From Clostridium sp031626875 (GTDB lineage: Bacteria; Bacillota; Clostridia; Clostridiales; Clostridiaceae), in assembly GCF_031626875.1 (NCBI RefSeq), contig NZ_JANDMF010000018.1, positions 1 to 64,000 on the forward strand: DNA of 64,000 bases. Reading direction: 5' to 3'. Shown piece by piece: positions 63,253 through 64,000 of the stretch. The translations under genes and the position numbers were made by a program. Numbering within the stretch: position 1 is the first letter of the stretch; every line of letters starts with the position of its first letter. The notes below the pieces were generated by a model. The model ran no database searches. It was not told where the DNA came from and saw nothing but the letters and a program-made list of their open reading frames with translations.

Positions 63253-64000
63253 ATGAGTTATGAATTAATCGTAGTAGGTGGAGGACCAGCAGGCCTTGCA
63301 GCAGCTTATGAAGCATATAATAATGGAATAAAAAAGATATTAATTATAGAAAGAGATAAAGAATTAGGTGGAATACTAAATCAATGTATTCATAATGGCT
63401 TTGGGTTACATACTTTCAAAGAGGAACTTACAGGTCCAGAATATGCAAGTAGATTTATTGAAATGGTAAAAGAAACTGATATAGAAGTGAAACTTGATAC
63501 TATGGTATTAGAAATAACAAAGGATAAAAAAGTTTATGCAATAAATTCAGAAGAAGGATATATGGAACTTGAAGCCAAGGCTATAATCCTTTCAATGGGA
63601 TGCAGAGAAAGGACAAGAGGTGCAATAAATATACCAGGGGATAGACCAGCAGGGGTATTTAGTGCAGGTGCAGCTCAAAGATATATTAATGTTGAAGGAT
63701 ATATGCCTGGAAAGGAAGTTGTTATTTTAGGATCTGGTGATATTGGTCTTATAATGGCAAGAAGAATGACTCTTGAAGGAGCAAAAGTTAAAGCTGTAGT
63801 AGAATTATGTCCATATTCAAATGGATTAAATAGAAATATAGTACAATGCTTAAATGATTATGATATTCCATTATATCTATCCCATACAGTTGTAGATATT
63901 ATAGGTAAAGAAAGAGTTGAAAAAGTAGTAATATCAAAAGTAGATGAAAACAGAAGGCCTATTAAAGGAACAGAAATAACATTTGATGCAGATACCTTAT
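63253..64000 (+). CDS. FAD/NAD-dependent oxidoreductase, glp partner (cut by window edge)
   Basis: ATG 63253 follows AAGGGGG. The visible 249 residues start YELIVVGGGPAGLAAAYEAYNNGIKKILIIERD, then LGGILNQCIHNGFGLH with a possible redox-active Cys, LSMGCRERTRGAINIPG and VVILGSGDIGLIMARRMTLEGA, a second dinucleotide fold. This matches the FAD-NAD(P)H oxidoreductase that partners the GlpA-like protein in anaerobic Firmicutes (followed there by a small DUF1667 protein, beyond this window). The gene is incomplete because the sequence ends. Confidence 0.9.
   Translation, partial: MSYELIVVGGGPAGLAAAYEAYNNGIKKILIIERDKELGGILNQCIHNGFGLHTFKEELTGPEYASRFIEMVKETDIEVKLDTMVLEITKDKKVYAINSEEGYMELEAKAIILSMGCRERTRGAINIPGDRPAGVFSAGAAQRYINVEGYMPGKEVVILGSGDIGLIMARRMTLEGAKVKAVVELCPYSNGLNRNIVQCLNDYDIPLYLSHTVVDIIGKERVEKVVISKVDENRRPIKGTEITFDADTL

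Noticed and set aside
1..64000. CRISPR arrays, tRNA/rRNA genes, prophage or intact insertion sequences
   Set aside because: No regularly spaced direct repeats, no tRNA/rRNA-like segments and no transposase, integrase or phage structural genes were seen.

Overview
The window comes from a low-GC, Gram-positive, spore-forming anaerobe of the Clostridium sensu stricto type. The evidence is the AT-rich intergenic DNA, strong AGGAGG ribosome binding sites, U-tracted hairpin terminators, a SpoIID/LytB-family protein and a probable spore-surface protein, BceRS-AB and GlpP families typical of Firmicutes, and an anaerobic-type glp locus. About 54 protein genes are supported, including one frameshifted gene, one decayed remnant and one gene cut by the right edge. 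I saw no tRNA, rRNA, CRISPR array, prophage or intact insertion sequence.

Layout. 1-3.3 kb: anchored hypothetical, a small Arg- and Tyr/Pro-rich probable spore protein, and an OmpR/histidine kinase pair. 3.4-7.7 kb: surface glycosylation operon (GtrB-like GT2, GtrA flippase, GT39 transferase, GalU), preceded by four 11-bp-phased half-sites that probably bind the neighbouring regulator. 7.8-13.6 kb: TetR with a palindromic operator, a membrane-anchored sugar-isomerase-like protein, a second GT39, a ferritin-like protein, and adenosine deaminase under an adenine riboswitch. 13.7-18.5 kb: DUF4173/DUF2975/Xre membrane operon, AraC regulator, MFS exporter. 18.6-23 kb: secreted SpoIID-like protein and a LolCD/MacB-type ABC pair. 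23.2-25.2 kb: an Xre-type DNA-binding domain fused to a CarH-like cobalamin-binding module, then a degenerate HD-GYP-like protein. 25.4-34.4 kb: AsnA, FMN-dependent glutamate synthase-like protein, PanE-like reductase, GPH sugar symporter, GH73 glucosaminidase, NudC. 34.6-42.6 kb: BceRS-like two-component system, BceA-like ATPase, two tandem BceB-like permeases and a GT39-like membrane protein in one gene run. 42.7-49 kb: acetyltransferase, metallo-hydrolase, esterase remnant, L,D-transpeptidase, secreted pectinesterase, MarR plus MFS exporter. 49.2-58.2 kb: LysR gene broken at an A9 tract, divergent from an MFS/old-yellow-enzyme/SDR operon, then two secreted beta-helix paralogues. 58.2-64 kb: glycerol locus glpF, glpP, glpK, a GlpA-like dehydrogenase and a partner flavoprotein, with several regulatory signals.

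How it works together. GalU supplies UDP-glucose to a GtrB/GtrA/GT39 lipid-linked glycosylation route. Pectinesterase and the GPH symporter share LacI/CcpA-like operator sequences upstream, suggesting plant polysaccharide use. The glp genes import, phosphorylate and oxidise glycerol, probably with GlpP control of leader transcripts.

Most unusual observations: the Xre/CarH-like fusion with a promoter-overlapping inverted repeat; an imperfectly palindromic element in two inverted copies (43.3 and 54.6 kb); a multi-stem structure upstream of glpF; a duplicated promoter-plus-box module in glp; and the LysR/MFS/OYE/SDR/beta-helix locus. All functional calls rest on reading motifs; no database search was run.
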